Positions 6,208-7,827 of a stretch of 7,827 bases of DNA are shown here, one piece after another (positions within the stretch are counted from its first letter, which is position 1; every line of letters begins with the position of its first letter). Below the pieces are notes generated by a model that saw nothing but the letters and a program-made list of their open reading frames with translations, had not been told where the DNA came from and made no database searches. This DNA is from Chloroflexota bacterium (GTDB lineage: Bacteria; Chloroflexota; Anaerolineae; VGOG01). The position numbers and the translations under genes were made by a program. The stretch lies in NCBI GenBank assembly GCA_030615705.1, contig JAUWYT010000063.1, positions 1-7,827 on the forward strand. Direction: 5' to 3'.

Positions 6208-6223
6208 ACACAAAGGTGTGAAG

Positions 6224-6532
6224 ATGGATAAGCGAGGCAAAGAGACGAAACTGAGCTGCGTTGAAGTGGGGCATATCGCTGAACTGGCGAAGCTCAGCTT
6301 GACCGACGAGGAAAAGGAGAGGTTCGGGGAGCAGCTCTCAGCCATTCTAGAGTACGCCGAGATATTGCAGCGTTTGGACACCAAAGCTATCCCCCCCACA
6401 GCCACGGTACTCCCCTTACGGAACGTGATGGTGGCAGACGGGGTCAGGCCCTCCTTGTCCCGCGAAGACATCCTGGCCAATGCACCCGAGGCCGAGAATG
6501 GCTGCTTCAAGGTGCGCGCAATTCTGGAGTGA
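6224..6532 (+). CDS. gatC: Glu-tRNA(Gln) amidotransferase subunit C
   Basis: This 102-residue small subunit of GatCAB stabilises GatA and wraps the GatA-GatB interface. The complex converts Glu-tRNA(Gln), and often Asp-tRNA(Asn), to the amidated forms in bacteria lacking the direct synthetase. Family features are the opening helix VEVGHIAELAKLSLTDEEKE, the QLSAILEYAEILQRLDT helix, a proline-rich turn (IPPTATVLPLR), and the ending ILANAPEAENGCFKVRAILE. The length is close to the usual 95-100. The ATG at 6224 has AGGTG 5 nt upstream and lies just after the promoter. The longer open frame back to 6134 would read through the -35 and -10 boxes and is rejected. gatA follows after 36 nt in the same frame and presumably the same transcript. 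Confidence 0.93.
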   Translation: MDKRGKETKLSCVEVGHIAELAKLSLTDEEKERFGEQLSAILEYAEILQRLDTKAIPPTATVLPLRNVMVADGVRPSLSREDILANAPEAENGCFKVRAILE

Positions 6533-6557
6533 TCGGAAGCTTATTGCCAGCTCTTTT

Positions 6558-6561
6558 GGAG
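6558..6561 (+). promoter_or_regulatory. Shine-Dalgarno deciding the gatA TTG start
   Basis: GGAG lies 7 nt before a TTG at 6569. No ATG or GTG exists in frame between the gatC stop (6530-6532) and the conserved N-terminal helix, so this site together with TTG defines the gatA start. Confidence 0.75.
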
Positions 6562-6568
6562 ATTTAGC

Positions 6569-7827
6569 TTGAAACTGAATGAGCTGACCATCCACGAAGC
6601 CCAGGAGCTGTTGAGAAAGGGCGAGATTTCGGCCGTCGAATTGACCCAGGCCGTTATCGATCGCATCGTGGAAGTTGACAACCAGGTCAAAGCTTACCTC
6701 ACCGTCACCCCTGAATCAGCTCTGGAGCAAGCCCAGGAGGCCGATGATCGGATCGCAGCCTGGCGAAGGAATCCGTCGAATCCCCTCGATCCCTTGACTG
6801 GTATACCCCTGGCCATCAAAGATGTGATCTGCGTAGCAGGCGTGCCGGCTACCTGCGGCTCCAGGATCCTGGAGAACTTCATCCCACCTTATGACGCTAC
6901 GGTGATTGGGCATCTGCGCCAGAGGGGCGCCGTCATCCTGGGCAAAACCAACATGGATGAGTTCGCCATGGGCTCTTCCACGGAGAACTCAGCCTATTTC
7001 CCCACTCGGAATCCCTGGGACCTGAGTCGGGTTCCCGGGGGCTCCAGCGGAGGTAGTGCTGCTGCCCTGGCCGCCGACGAGTGCCTGGGCGCCCTGGGTT
7101 CCGATACCGGTGGCAGTGTGCGCCAGCCAGCAGCACTGTGCGGCGTGGCGGGACTCAAGCCCACCTATGGCCGCGTCTCTCGCTATGGCCTGGTGGCCTT
7201 CGCTTCCTCGTTGGACCAAATCGCCCCCTTTGGCAAGGACGTGACCGATTGCGCTATCATGCTGCAGGCCATGGCCCATTACGACCCCGGCGATTCCACC
7301 TCAGTGGATGTTCCTGCCCCCAACTATGCCCAAGCCCTCGTCCCTGACATTCGAGGAATGCGGGTGGGCGTTCCGAGGGAGTACTTTGTCGAAGGTATGC
7401 AGCCTGGGGTGGAGACAGCGGTGCGAGCAGCCATAGACACAATAGCTGACCTGGGCGCAGAGGTAGACGAGGTCTCGCTACCTCATACCGAGTACTCCCT
7501 GCCCGCCTATTACCTGATCGCTCCGGCCGAGGCTTCAGCCAACCTGGCCCGTTACGATGGCGTGAAATACGGCTACTCTCACCCCGAGGTGGATGATGTG
7601 TGGGACGCCTACCGCAAGACCCGGCAGAACGGCTTCGGGGCCGAGGTCAAGAGGCGCATCATGCTGGGCACCTATGCCCTCTCAGCAGGCTACTACGACG
7701 CCTACTACCTCAAGGCCCAAAAGGTGCGCACCCTCATCAAGCGGGATTTCGACGCGGCCTTCAGGAAATTCGACGTGCTGGTGGCTCCCACCTCTCCCAC
7801 GGTGGCCTTCAAGATCGGCGAGAAGGT
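6569..7827 (+). CDS. gatA: Glu-tRNA(Gln) amidotransferase subunit A (3' partial)
   Basis: GatA is the amidase subunit. It hydrolyses glutamine and sends ammonia through a tunnel to GatB, which amidates the mischarged tRNA. About 419 codons are present of roughly 485 usual for the family; the end lies beyond the window. The Ser-cisSer-Lys triad of amidase-signature enzymes is complete: Lys84 in GIPLAIKDV, cis-Ser159 in [12 protein letters not shown], and nucleophile Ser183 in [19 protein letters not shown]. These match Lys79, Ser154 and Ser178 of S. aureus GatA with a constant offset of 5. [18 protein letters not shown] and [22 protein letters not shown] are also typical. It starts at TTG with a good GGAG site, 36 nt after gatC. 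gatB is not in the window. Confidence 0.96.
   Translation, partial: MKLNELTIHEAQELLRKGEISAVELTQAVIDRIVEVDNQVKAYLTVTPESALEQAQEADDRIAAWRRNPSNPLDPLTGIPLAIKDVICVAGVPATCGSRILENFIPPYDATVIGHLRQRGAVILGKTNMDEFAMGSSTENSAYFPTRNPWDLSRVPGGSSGGSAAALAADECLGALGSDTGGSVRQPAALCGVAGLKPTYGRVSRYGLVAFASSLDQIAPFGKDVTDCAIMLQAMAHYDPGDSTSVDVPAPNYAQALVPDIRGMRVGVPREYFVEGMQPGVETAVRAAIDTIADLGAEVDEVSLPHTEYSLPAYYLIAPAEASANLARYDGVKYGYSHPEVDDVWDAYRKTRQNGFGAEVKRRIMLGTYALSAGYYDAYYLKAQKVRTLIKRDFDAAFRKFDVLVAPTSPTVAFKIGEK

Noticed and set aside
6134..6223. Longer N-terminus for GatC from ATG at 6134
   Set aside because: It would translate the promoter boxes, overlap the end of DUF429, and exceed the usual GatC length by 30 residues.
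6022..6510. Minus-strand open frame of 162 codons
   Set aside because: It is antisense to the DUF429 end and gatC, spans the gatC promoter, and has no family features.

Overview
The window is moderately GC-rich bacterial chromosome. Nothing in it fixes the host taxonomically. A class A penicillin-binding protein with Ig-like C-terminal domains, a GT9 glycosyltransferase with a CCLGD motif, a DedA/TVP38 membrane protein, a DUF429 protein and gatC-gatA would fit Chloroflexota (Anaerolineae-like). That placement is an inference from protein style.

Layout. Positions 1-143 (minus) hold the start of a SAM-dependent methyltransferase that runs off the left edge; its 5' end is cut by an in-frame stop. 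Positions 144-344 are non-coding and contain a perfect 10-bp palindrome inside a short interspersed repeat. On the minus strand, a bifunctional penicillin-binding protein (4602-1513) is followed 19 nt later by a GT9 glycosyltransferase (1493-345). Together they look like one envelope operon: peptidoglycan synthesis plus surface-glycan transfer. The last ~50 codons of the PBP gene are made of a second copy of the repeat plus a 73-bp stem-loop, and a small hairpin joins the PBP stop codon to the Shine-Dalgarno of the GT9 gene.

Positions 4603-4801 are a divergent promoter region. One promoter reads left into the PBP operon. The other reads right into a DedA/TVP38 gene (4802-5506) and puts its predicted transcription start on the ATG, so that mRNA is probably leaderless. 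The DedA stop overlaps the start of a DUF429 gene (5503-6153) in an ATGA junction. A third promoter at 6179-6207 drives gatC (6224-6532) and gatA (6569 to the right edge, partial), two subunits of the GatCAB amidotransferase that makes Gln-tRNA(Gln) from Glu-tRNA(Gln).

All three predicted promoters share a 17-nt spacer and a TGn extended -10. Most genes are ordinary. The parts worth a second look are the repeat that has become coding sequence at the PBP C-terminus, the stop/SD hairpin, the leaderless DedA promoter and the interrupted methyltransferase start. I see no CRISPR array, tRNA, rRNA, transposase or defence system.
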